From CAMDPA01 sp050186055 (lineage in GTDB: Bacteria; Pseudomonadota; Alphaproteobacteria; Rhizobiales; Hyphomicrobiaceae), in the NCBI GenBank assembly GCA_050186055.1, contig JBFWYV010000304.1, positions 1 to 5,603 on the forward strand: a stretch of DNA of 5,603 nt, in the 5' to 3' direction. The notes below the pieces were generated by a model. It worked only from the letters and a program-made list of their open reading frames with translations. It was not told the origin of the DNA and ran no database searches. The position numbers were made by a program, and so were the translations under genes. Shown here piece after piece: positions 1 to 5,264 of the stretch. The stretch's first letter is position 1. Each line of letters starts with the position of its first letter.

Positions 1-102
1 GACCTTGGTCACTGCATAAAATCCCACACCGGCTGCAAGTAGAGTGGCGATGAGAACTAGCACCAAGTTGGAAGCCGACCAGCGGATGATGCGTGCGATC
101 AT
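1..102 (-). CDS. cusA: CusA-like heavy-metal efflux RND pump, N-terminal fragment (runs off left edge)
   Basis: Only the first 34 codons are inside the window, starting at the ATG that reads down from 102. The translation begins MIARIIRWSASNLVLVLIAT and continues into a hydrophobic first membrane segment. This matches the usual N-terminus of heavy-metal RND (HME-RND, CusA/CzcA) inner-membrane pumps: a short basic amphipathic start, then TM1. Its ATG overlaps the TGA of the adaptor gene in an ATGA arrangement (99-102), so the two are very likely translationally coupled. The ribosome site, a weak AGAAGAAG, lies inside the end of the adaptor gene. By family, the pump drives proton-coupled export of Cu(I)/Ag(I) or divalent cations from periplasm and cytoplasm. 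The metal cannot be settled because the methionine-relay residues lie outside the window. The family call rests on a short fragment plus context. Confidence 0.85.
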   Translation of the reverse strand, partial: MIARIIRWSASNLVLVLIATLLAAGVGFYAVTKV

Positions 103-1562
103 GGCTTCTTCTCGATCGCAGTTTTTGCTGCCGGCAGTGGGGTCTCCTTGGGCGCATCGGCCATGAAGCCTGACAGCGCGGCCTTGAGATTGCTCTCGGC
201 ATCGATCAGGAAGTTCGCGGCGACAACAACATTCTCGCCGGCCTTGATGCCCTCAGCGATCTCGACATAGCTGTCGCCGCGCATCCCGACTTTGACCGGC
301 CTGGGCTCGAAGCGGCCCTCGCCACGATCGACGATGACAACTTGCCGGTTGCCGCTGTCTATCAGCGCCGAGATCGGCACGGCGATGCGCTGATGCTCAC
401 CTGCATCGACACTCAGCTCCACGTCCGCGAACATCTCGTGTTTGATCCGGTGATCTGGATTGGCCACCTGGACGCGGACCTTCGCCGTGCGAGTCGCCAT
501 CTCCAGTTCATGCAGAATAAAGGTCACGCGGCCTTCGAAAATCTCGTTCGGGAAGGCGCGGAACGTCACCTTGGCCATCGAGCCAATTCGCACTTGGCCG
601 ATTTCCTGCTCCGGCACATCGGCAATCAGCCAGATGCTACTGAGATCAGCGAGCATCATCATTTCCTCACCGGCCCGCACCATCATCCCCTCGATTGCCT
701 TCTTCTTCATCACCACCCCGGAAACCGGCGATGGCCAATCGAATGTGATTACGGGCTGGCGCGTGCGACGCAGCTCGTCCATGACGGCCTGCGGCAATTG
801 CAGATTCTCAAGCCGCTGGAGTGCGCCCCTCTCGTCAGCGTTGCCTGTCGCATTGGTCGAAATGCGGTAGTCGACCTGCACCTTGACCATGTCGGGGCTA
901 TAGACGCGGAAAAGCGGCTCGCCTGCCGTCACATGACGGCCAGTCTCGTTGACGTAGAGCTTCTCGATAAAGCTGTCGGCGCGAAGCGCTACGGTGAGAA
1001 GCGTCCGCTCGTCCGGCTTTGCGACGCCTGGCGCACGGATTGGGCGCGCGAGCCGGCGCATGACGGCGGGCTCGGACCGCACGCCCGACCGCTGAATTTT
1101 CGCCGCGCTGACTTTGACTGTGCCGCTTTCCTCGTCCTCGCCCTCGTAGACGGGGATGTAGTCCATGCCCATCCAATCCTTCTTCGGCACCGGTGAGGTG
1201 TCGGGAAGTCCCATTGGATTGCGATAGTAGAGTAGCTTCTTGGGGCCAGCCGCATCGATAGACGGCTGCTTGGGCTTCGCTTCGGCAAAGTCGGCTTCCT
1301 GGTCGTCATAGACGGGCACATACGGCCGTCCATCATCGGTCAACTTCGATTCTGCCGAGAAGTCGGTGTCGCTGTCCGGGTGTCGCCAATAGAGCACCTT
1401 GCGCTCTTTGGGCGGCGCGATCGGCATGGCGGCGGTTTCCGGAGCCGGGTCCGTCGTCCATGCGTTAATATCTGGCCACATGCCAGCACCGAGGCGGTAT
1501 CCGGAAACAGCCGCAGCGAGGGTCGCCGCGATGGCGATCCCCGCGAAGAGGAACTTGCGCAT
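99..1562 (-). CDS. cusB: CusB-like periplasmic adaptor (membrane fusion protein) of a heavy-metal RND efflux system
   Basis: This 487-residue protein should link the RND pump to an outer-membrane channel. It has a basic start and hydrophobic segment (residues 3-20, a signal or membrane anchor). Two tandem copies of the heavy-metal-binding-domain type follow, at about 55-86 and 109-140. The second copy has the typical YYRNPMGL and MGMDYIPVY ending; the first has the same spacing but lacks the methionines. Next come a lipoyl/barrel-sandwich half (about 186-225), a short helical region (about 230-268), the second barrel half (DWPSPVSGVV to ADLSSIWL, 275-312), a beta-barrel (313-386) and a membrane-proximal domain (390-460). 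The length is normal for CusB-type adaptors. The ATG is preceded by GAGGAG six bases upstream (1569-1574). The stop overlaps the pump's ATG, and the FixH-like gene ends 10 nt upstream. Met-rich stretches (MM at 293-294, MMM at 301-303) and the MGM motif suit Cu/Ag, but the substrate is inferred. The gene symbol is a family-level assignment. Confidence 0.93.
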   Translation of the reverse strand: MRKFLFAGIAIAATLAAAVSGYRLGAGMWPDINAWTTDPAPETAAMPIAPPKERKVLYWRHPDSDTDFSAESKLTDDGRPYVPVYDDQEADFAEAKPKQPSIDAAGPKKLLYYRNPMGLPDTSPVPKKDWMGMDYIPVYEGEDEESGTVKVSAAKIQRSGVRSEPAVMRRLARPIRAPGVAKPDERTLLTVALRADSFIEKLYVNETGRHVTAGEPLFRVYSPDMVKVQVDYRISTNATGNADERGALQRLENLQLPQAVMDELRRTRQPVITFDWPSPVSGVVMKKKAIEGMMVRAGEEMMMLADLSSIWLIADVPEQEIGQVRIGSMAKVTFRAFPNEIFEGRVTFILHELEMATRTAKVRVQVANPDHRIKHEMFADVELSVDAGEHQRIAVPISALIDSGNRQVVIVDRGEGRFEPRPVKVGMRGDSYVEIAEGIKAGENVVVAANFLIDAESNLKAALSGFMADAPKETPLPAAKTAIEKKP

Positions 1563-1572
1563 CGAAGGCTCC

Positions 1573-1968
1573 TCACTTGGCCTGGAAGACGACCGTGCCC
1601 TGCACGGTTTCGGACTCGCCGGGCACCTTGGCCATTACCTTGAACGCCCAGCCACCAGCCATCGTGAGATCGGCCTTGAAACGGTAGACGCCGGGCTCCG
1701 AGGTCGGCATGGCCACGTGCTTCGCCGTCATCTCTGCCATACTGTCCGGCGACATATCGAGCCGGGTGCGGAAGAGCACGGCGCCCGTGACGGGTTTGCC
1801 GGACGGCTTGTGAATGAGGCGCACGGCGAGTTCGCTCCCGGCGCCGTTCTTGACGGCTACGTTTACGGGCTCGAGCACGTAGTCGGCGCTGCCGGCAATG
1901 GCGTGCGATGGGCCGCCTAGGAGAACCGCCCCAAGCAGCGCCGGACGGAGAAGATTCGCGAGTTTCAT
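1573..1968 (-). CDS. Exported FixH/YtkA-like domain protein of the metal-efflux operon
   Basis: This protein has 131 residues. The reading frame is open to 2043, but I place the start at the ATG ending at 1968. It has AGGAA seven bases upstream (1976-1980) and opens directly into a clean signal peptide, MKLANLLRPALLGAVLLGG, with a likely cleavage after AIA (residue 25). The upstream extension is Arg/His/Cys-rich and not signal-like. The mature part is a small beta-sandwich of the FixH/YtkA type, with RLIHKPSGKPVTGAVLFRT, EPGVYRFKADLTMAGGW and a C-terminal beta strand. Methionines and a histidine in the middle (M72, M77, M80, H84, M87) could bind Cu(I), but that is inference. Its stop (1573-1575) overlaps the adaptor's Shine-Dalgarno, so expression is probably coupled. 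Such proteins commonly sit beside CusB-like genes in alphaproteobacteria. A periplasmic metal-handling or assembly role is likely but unproven. Confidence 0.85.
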   Translation of the reverse strand: MKLANLLRPALLGAVLLGGPSHAIAGSADYVLEPVNVAVKNGAGSELAVRLIHKPSGKPVTGAVLFRTRLDMSPDSMAEMTAKHVAMPTSEPGVYRFKADLTMAGGWAFKVMAKVPGESETVQGTVVFQAK

Positions 1969-2024
1969 GACCTGATTCCTATCGAAATAGCGGAGTGCGC
2001 AACGGCAAGAGCCGTGCGTGCGAG

Positions 2025-2070
2025 GCGCGTGGGCATCTCCCATGCGCTAGCAGCCGCGCGCGAGGCGCGG
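2025..2070 (-). other. Two GC-rich hairpins in the gap between the Cys-rich gene and the FixH-like gene
   Basis: The first inverted repeat pairs 2025-2033 with 2039-2047 around a 5-nt loop, with one non-Watson-Crick position. The second pairs CCGCGC (2054-2059) with GCGCGG (2065-2070) around a 5-nt loop. The 10-mer GCGAGGCGCG also occurs twice (2020-2029 and 2060-2069). No T-run follows on the minus strand, so these are not classic intrinsic terminators. They may be an mRNA-stability or attenuation element separating the first gene from the rest. The pairing is seen directly; the role is inference. Confidence 0.35.
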
Positions 2071-2086
2071 ACCAGCCGTCGATGGA

Positions 2087-2479
2087 TCAGGTTCGGGGTG
2101 GAGGTGGCTGCGGTCGACTGAGCCAGTCAGGCAATGGCGCCTGGTCGAGAGGGCTCAGCCGCATCGCCTTGAGCAGCACCGGGCCACTCGACGATAGCGG
2201 GGCGTTGATAAGCTGGAAGCACTTCGCAATGCAGAACTCGGGTGGGCAGGCGAGGTCTTTCGCGCAGCAGGGCGGATGAGACTTGGTCGAGGCCTTCATC
2301 TTCGAGGCACAATCGTGCATGGCGGCGACGACAGGCTCGCTTGTCGTTCCAGCGTGATGCTGCGCCCCTGTTGTCCCAGCCCCACGGTGAGCCGATGACC
2401 CCACCCAAGCAGCACCAATCGGCGCGACGGCGATTGCGACCGCAACCAGGACAGAGAGAATGGCGCGTGACCAAATCAA
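2087..2479 (-). CDS. Cys-rich exported hypothetical protein, first gene of the metal-efflux operon (TTG start)
   Basis: This protein has 130 residues and no family I can name with confidence. The start is a TTG (2477-2479) preceded by a strong GGGAGG eight bases upstream (2488-2493). No ATG occurs in frame until residue 54, and the TTG leads straight into a signal-like segment, IWSRAILSVLVAVAIAVAP. After it come a Gly/Ala/His stretch (H31, H41, H42) and a compact cluster of six cysteines (57, 71, 72, 78, 83, 87) containing HPPCC and CIAKC. The tail is proline-rich: PDWLSRPQPPPPRT. Small exported Cys/His-rich proteins with a Pro-rich, Arg-ending tail are often found at the head of copper-efflux operons, so a periplasmic metal-binding role is plausible. 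It lies 118 nt upstream of the FixH-like start, a looser gap than the others in the operon. That the gene is real is fairly sure; its function is unknown. Confidence 0.75.
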   Translation of the reverse strand: MIWSRAILSVLVAVAIAVAPIGAAWVGSSAHRGAGTTGAQHHAGTTSEPVVAAMHDCASKMKASTKSHPPCCAKDLACPPEFCIAKCFQLINAPLSSSGPVLLKAMRLSPLDQAPLPDWLSRPQPPPPRT

Positions 2480-2531
2480 TTCGGGAGCCTCCCGGCGGGA
2501 GAAGAAGGTATTGCCCGGAACCGGTCAACAC

Positions 2532-2561
2532 ATTTTCCCGTCATCGGGCGAAGGGTCGCAA
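2532..2561 (-). promoter_or_regulatory. Possible promoter of the metal-efflux operon (weak)
   Basis: On the minus strand, TTGCGA (2556-2561) and GAAAAT (2532-2537) are separated by 18 nt, each matching four of six sigma70 consensus positions. It lies about 50 nt upstream of the TTG start of the first gene. A second -35-like TTGACC (2523-2528) lies slightly downstream but has no matching -10 at 17-18 nt. I could not find a convincing CueR/CopR-type palindrome. This is a candidate only. Confidence 0.2.
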
Positions 2562-2700
2562 CCGAGAATCTGCGGTTACATCCGCTGGCATCCAAATGAC
2601 TGCTCATGGCCCATCCCGTGGGGGAGCGACCCGAGGCTCTGGGGCTACCAGCAGACACGCCACCGGCACGTCTCTGCCGCCGCGCCTCAGGTGGAAATGC

Positions 2701-2714
2701 GTGCCATCTGGCAC
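2701..2714. repeat. Perfect 14-bp dyad GTGCCA-TC-TGGCAC
   Basis: Six-base arms around a two-base centre form a compact operator-like palindrome in otherwise empty DNA. The right arm and following bases read TGGCAC-N5-TTGT on the plus strand. This resembles a sigma54 -24/-12 element except that the -12 GC is GT. No plus-strand protein gene follows before the tRNA, so the function is unclear and chance is possible. Confidence 0.3.
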
Positions 2715-2988
2715 TGGCGTTGTGCTGCGGACCGTCGCGCCAACGGGATACGCAAGTCGAGCTCTGGGTTATCTTGCCCAAAGCAGGGCCGCGCCTGCTC
2801 CGAAGCGACGGCATCCCGTGATGCGACAGCGACGGTCGCTCCATACGAAGCAGGTTGCAGGAGGCTGAATTGAGCCTTGATCTTGACTGCCGAGAGCAGA
2901 CGGGATCAGGTTATCCTCTTGGTTTGGAGAGAAAATTTCAATTTCACTTCCAATGATCGGCGCGAAAATGTAGGTTGATTGCCGGCGG

Positions 2989-3065
2989 CTCCCCGTAGCT
3001 CAGCTGGATAGAGCGACGGTTTCCTAAACCGTAGGCCACAGGTTCGAATCCTGTCGGGGAGGCCA
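2989..3065 (+). tRNA. tRNA-Arg (anticodon CCT)
   Basis: A complete cloverleaf can be folded by eye. The acceptor CTCCCCG (2989-2995) pairs with CGGGGAG (3055-3061), followed by discriminator G3062 and an encoded CCA (3063-3065). The D-arm is GCTC/GAGC (2998-3001/3011-3014). The anticodon stem ACGGT/ACCGT (3016-3020/3028-3032) encloses loop TTCCTAA, with anticodon CCT at 3023-3025. The T-arm ACAGG/CCTGT (3038-3042/3050-3054) encloses loop TTCGAAT. All stems pair without mismatch, so the gene looks functional. It reads AGG codons. Its 3' half is duplicated 148 bp downstream, which marks it as an integration target. Confidence 0.97.
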
Positions 3066-3088
3066 TGCAACTCCCGAATCACCGAAAT

Positions 3089-3112
3089 TTACACACTTCC
3101 TTACACACTTTC
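3089..3112 (+). repeat. 12-bp tandem repeat (TTACACACTTCC / TTACACACTTTC)
   Basis: Two head-to-tail 12-mers at 3089-3100 and 3101-3112 match at 11 of 12 positions. They sit in an AT-rich stretch (about 38% GC over 3071-3160) between the tRNA and its half copy. Short direct repeats beside a tRNA attachment site are what arm-type binding sites of tyrosine recombinases look like, so this may be the remains of an att arm region. The repeat is seen directly; the integrase role is inference. Confidence 0.55.
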
Positions 3113-3168
3113 ACAAATTCTGAAAAATTATCGCGTTATTTCAATGGGCTATCTATGGGATCTGTTGA

Positions 3169-3213
3169 TTCCTAATCTGGGGGTCACAGGTTCGAATCCT
3201 GTCGGGGTCGCCA
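3169..3213 (+). repeat. Half-tRNA-Arg copy: anticodon loop to CCA, probable attachment-site duplicate
   Basis: This segment aligns without gaps to tRNA-Arg(CCT) at a constant offset of 148 bp. The anticodon loop TTCCTAA (3169-3175) equals 3021-3027. A 23-base identical block (3185-3207 against 3037-3059) covers the T-arm and most of the acceptor strand. The terminal GCCA (3210-3213) is also shared. The anticodon stem has decayed, and the last two acceptor bases are TC instead of AG, so this 3' strand would pair with GACCCCG rather than with the CTCCCCG present here. There is no 5' half. It is best read as an att duplicate left by an integrative element, with the sequence variant brought from a different host's tRNA-Arg. 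Confidence 0.8.
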
Positions 3214-3256
3214 ATGAAATCAATGGGTTAGTGGTTGCGCAGCCGTGGCCGCCGTC

Positions 3257-4081
3257 TCAGATGCGGGGCTTGGCATTTGCCGGTGTCTTGCGCGTGAACA
3301 GGCCGGATGTGACGGCCCGCGCCACATACTCCGACAGGCACGAATAGCCTTCCTCGGTCGCGTTGAACTCGCTGCGGGGAGCGCCGTCGGCGGCCTTTCG
3401 CGCCTGGTCGATCATCTGCATCGCTTCGTAGCGGCGGATGCGAAGGACGTTGAACTTTTCAGCCACTTTCGCGAGCGTCGACCGGATCGCCTGGTAATGG
3501 GGATCCTTTGCAAGACCCCGCAGATAGTGCATGCCGACGAGCACCACGTCGATGTGGTGGTCCTTCAGCCATGTGAGGGTATAGGTCACGGTCTGCTTGA
3601 AGTCCGAGACCGGAACCTGCATGAGGGCGTCGTGGGTGCCAAGCTGCCAGAGCACGAGGTCGGGCTTCAACAGCGCCACTTCGGTCATCAGGCGTTGCGA
3701 TGCTTCGGAGGCGAGCTCGCCCGAGACGCCGCGGTCGATGATGCGGACATCCAGCCCTGGAACGGTCTTCTCCAGCATCTGCTCGATGATGTCGTAATAG
3801 CTGCTGTCGCCTGTCGTGCGCCCGCCGCTGGATGACGCACCGATGGTGAGGATGGTCAGCGGCTTCCGCTCGCGCAGGGCGCGCGCCACTGCCGGCAGTT
3901 GCGTGTGCCCGCTCATGGTGAGCCCGGGTGTTCGGCATTCGCGCGAGTACTGCAGCTCGTTGGGGGGAGAGGACGGCAACTGCAGGGGATGATTGGGCTG
4001 GACGGGAGGCGGCGGCGCCTGCGCGGCACCGACGGACGTCAGCGCCGCGATGAACACCATCCCAAAGACGAAGACACGCAT
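3257..4081 (-). CDS. Exported SGNH/GDSL-hydrolase-fold protein with altered catalytic residues
   Basis: This protein has 274 residues. A signal peptide (MRVFVFGMVFIAALTSVGAA, likely cut after AQA at 22) is followed by a proline-rich linker (23-40) and an SGNH-type domain (about 75-258). Block I is TIGASSSGG, with Ser83 at the nucleophile position (GAS replaces GDS). Block II is RGVSGE (117-122). Block III is GTHDA (148-152), where family members have GxN(D), so His150 replaces the oxyanion Asn. At block V, where DxxH is expected, the sequence is SEFN (237-240) before EEGYSCL, so Asp and His are replaced by Ser and Asn. Cys49 and Cys248 may form a disulfide. Its ATG shares a base with the stop of the upstream acyltransferase gene (TGATG), implying coupled translation and a joint role in glycan acylation or deacylation. 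The altered residues suggest an inactive or rewired enzyme, perhaps a binding partner of the acyltransferase. Confidence 0.87.
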   Translation of the reverse strand: MRVFVFGMVFIAALTSVGAAQAPPPPVQPNHPLQLPSSPPNELQYSRECRTPGLTMSGHTQLPAVARALRERKPLTILTIGASSSGGRTTGDSSYYDIIEQMLEKTVPGLDVRIIDRGVSGELASEASQRLMTEVALLKPDLVLWQLGTHDALMQVPVSDFKQTVTYTLTWLKDHHIDVVLVGMHYLRGLAKDPHYQAIRSTLAKVAEKFNVLRIRRYEAMQMIDQARKAADGAPRSEFNATEEGYSCLSEYVARAVTSGLFTRKTPANAKPRI

Positions 4082-5166
4082 CAGGCGGGCCTTTTTCTTT
4101 CACGCTTATCCGCCAACCAAGCCGATAGCACCATAATGGCAATACCAGCCACTACCATTGCAGTGTCGGCAAGAATATTACCTTTGTAGACATAACGCAG
4201 TATTTGACAAGCGAGACTTAATAGCGATCCAACACAGAATACATAGAGCGAGTTGCGGCCCAGCAACGAAAGAACTCTGGTCAGTGGGGGCGCCAGTTTC
4301 GCGATAGTGGGGTAGGCCATCGAAAATACGGCGACCAGGCTCAGGACCGAGATAATCCGCTGCGGCGTCGCGTAGGTCTTCGAGATCACGAAGAGAAGCT
4401 TGGGCTCGGGAACCTGGGTCGGATCGGGCCACCAGCGGAACCAGACGGCCAGCGCGCCGTAGATCACCAGCGGTATGGAGACCAGCCGGATCCATTTGAT
4501 GTTGCTGCGCACCCAGCCGCCGATGCCATGTTCGCGGGCCATGGAAAAGCCGAGCACGAAAATGAGCTGCCACGCCAGGGGATTGAAGAACCAGGTGCCG
4601 TTCGTCGGCCAGCTCGGGATCTGGATGCGGAAGATCAGCGTGGTCAGGTAGATCAGCAGCGAGATCGGCAGCAGCCAGTCGGGCGCGTAGCGGTGGATCA
4701 GGACGAAGGCGGGGGCCATCATCATCAGCACCACGTAGAGCGGCAGGATATCGAAGTAGCCGAGTTGATGGGTCAGCAGCACGAGCCCGATGTGGGCATT
4801 GACCGGATCGTAGAACACGGCGGCCGCGTTGTGCCATTCGAGCAGCAGCGGGTTATCGAGCAGCCGCGCCGATGCCGCCAGCATGGCGATGGCGATCGAG
4901 ATGATCAGGATTTGGGCGGCGTATATGGTGAGGGCACGGTTGCCCAGCCTCAGCATCACCGCGGATGTGGGGGTTGGATCCTCGGGCCGCCCTACTGCAA
5001 GGCGCAAGGACCACCCGGCAAGGAATACGAACAGGTCCGCGGCGTCGGAAATGGCGTAGTTGCGGTGCGTGAAGTGCTCGTAATAGATGCCGGGGATGTG
5101 GTTCACGAAGATCGCGATCAGGGCGAAGCCGCGCCAGAAATCGACCGGATTGGCTTGTCTTGCCAA
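4081..5166 (-). CDS. opgC: OpgC-family membrane acyltransferase (glucan succinylation type)
   Basis: This is a polytopic inner-membrane protein with about ten hydrophobic segments. The N-terminus DFWRGFALIAIFVNHIPG (residues 9-26) and SDAADLFVFLAGWS (40-53), with LGRNSLYVF late (302-310), are hallmarks of the OpgC C-terminal-domain family. Rhodobacter sphaeroides OpgC is needed to succinylate osmoregulated periplasmic glucans, so transfer of an acyl group onto a periplasmic glycan is the likely role. I place the start at TTG 5164-5166 (361 residues). GAGGA lies just upstream (5171-5175), the conserved block then starts at residue 9, and the promoter at 5265-5293 would begin transcription about 90 nt upstream. 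The frame stays open to a TTG at 5256. That longer form has a non-conserved Arg/His/Pro-rich extension, no ribosome site, and would sit almost at the transcription start. The last 60 codons are AT-richer (about 47% GC) than the rest (about 60%). Confidence 0.88.
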   Translation of the reverse strand: MARQANPVDFWRGFALIAIFVNHIPGIYYEHFTHRNYAISDAADLFVFLAGWSLRLAVGRPEDPTPTSAVMLRLGNRALTIYAAQILIISIAIAMLAASARLLDNPLLLEWHNAAAVFYDPVNAHIGLVLLTHQLGYFDILPLYVVLMMMAPAFVLIHRYAPDWLLPISLLIYLTTLIFRIQIPSWPTNGTWFFNPLAWQLIFVLGFSMAREHGIGGWVRSNIKWIRLVSIPLVIYGALAVWFRWWPDPTQVPEPKLLFVISKTYATPQRIISVLSLVAVFSMAYPTIAKLAPPLTRVLSLLGRNSLYVFCVGSLLSLACQILRYVYKGNILADTAMVVAGIAIMVLSAWLADKRERKRPA

Positions 5167-5170
5167 GTGA

Positions 5171-5175
5171 TCCTC
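5171..5175 (-). promoter_or_regulatory. Ribosome binding site GAGGA deciding the opgC start
   Basis: GAGGA lies four bases before the TTG at 5164-5166. No comparable site precedes the upstream in-frame TTG at 5254-5256, so this favours the 361-residue OpgC. Confidence 0.6.
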
Positions 5176-5264
5176 GGTGTCTTTGTGCTCACGGTGTGCT
5201 GGGTGCCGGCCGGTTCCCCTTCGGCGCGGCGTGGCCTGCGGAAACGAAGCAGGCAACTGCGCGG

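Larger units (their letters stand above)
2480..2988. other. Gene-poor region between the metal operon and tRNA-Arg
   Basis: About 500 bases without a convincing gene. The frames open here on either strand give Arg/Ser/Pro-rich low-quality translations with no signal peptide, domain or well-placed ribosome site, and they overlap one another. The left 80 bases must hold the promoter and leader of the metal operon. The rest contains small dyads (GTGCCA/TGGCAC at 2701-2714; AGCGAC/GTCGCT at 2828-2840; AGCAGG/CCTGCT at 2782-2799) and a 9-mer CATCCCGTG repeated exactly 200 bp apart (2612 and 2812). The last 60 bases before the tRNA are AT-richer, as expected for a tRNA promoter, but I see no clear -35/-10 pair. 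It could be decayed coding DNA. Confidence 0.5.

Noticed and set aside
342..1196. Long plus-strand open frame opposite the adaptor gene
   Set aside because: It is antisense to a clearly real CusB-like gene, has a His/Arg-rich composition with no domain, and arises from GC-rich codon bias.
2523..2528. TTGACC as the -35 of a CueR/MerR-type copper promoter
   Set aside because: No -10 at 17-20 nt and no flanking palindrome of the CueR type could be found on the minus strand.
2782..2799. AGCAGG/CCTGCT hairpin as a transcription terminator
   Set aside because: A six-bp stem with no T-run on either side and no gene ending nearby.
2476..2844. Minus-strand frame of 122 codons in the gap upstream of the metal operon, considered as a lost OMF or extra operon gene
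   Set aside because: It is Arg/Ser/Pro-rich, with no signal peptide, TolC-like helices or convincing ribosome site. It overlaps other equally poor frames.
2883..2916. TTGACT with downstream TTATCC as the tRNA-Arg promoter
   Set aside because: The spacing is 22 nt, too long for a sigma70 promoter, and it lies about 75 bp upstream of the tRNA; no better pair was evident.
3066..3256. CRISPR array or larger repeat family based on the short TTACACAC repeats
   Set aside because: Only two adjacent copies without spacers; this does not resemble a CRISPR repeat-spacer pattern.
3144..3347. Small plus-strand frame (67 codons) running through the half-tRNA copy
   Set aside because: It reads through tRNA-derived sequence and into the SGNH gene antisense; its translation is an accident of the tRNA sequence.
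3245..3835. 196-codon plus-strand frame opposite the SGNH gene
   Set aside because: It is antisense to an intact signal-peptide-bearing gene with recognisable SGNH blocks; no support of its own.
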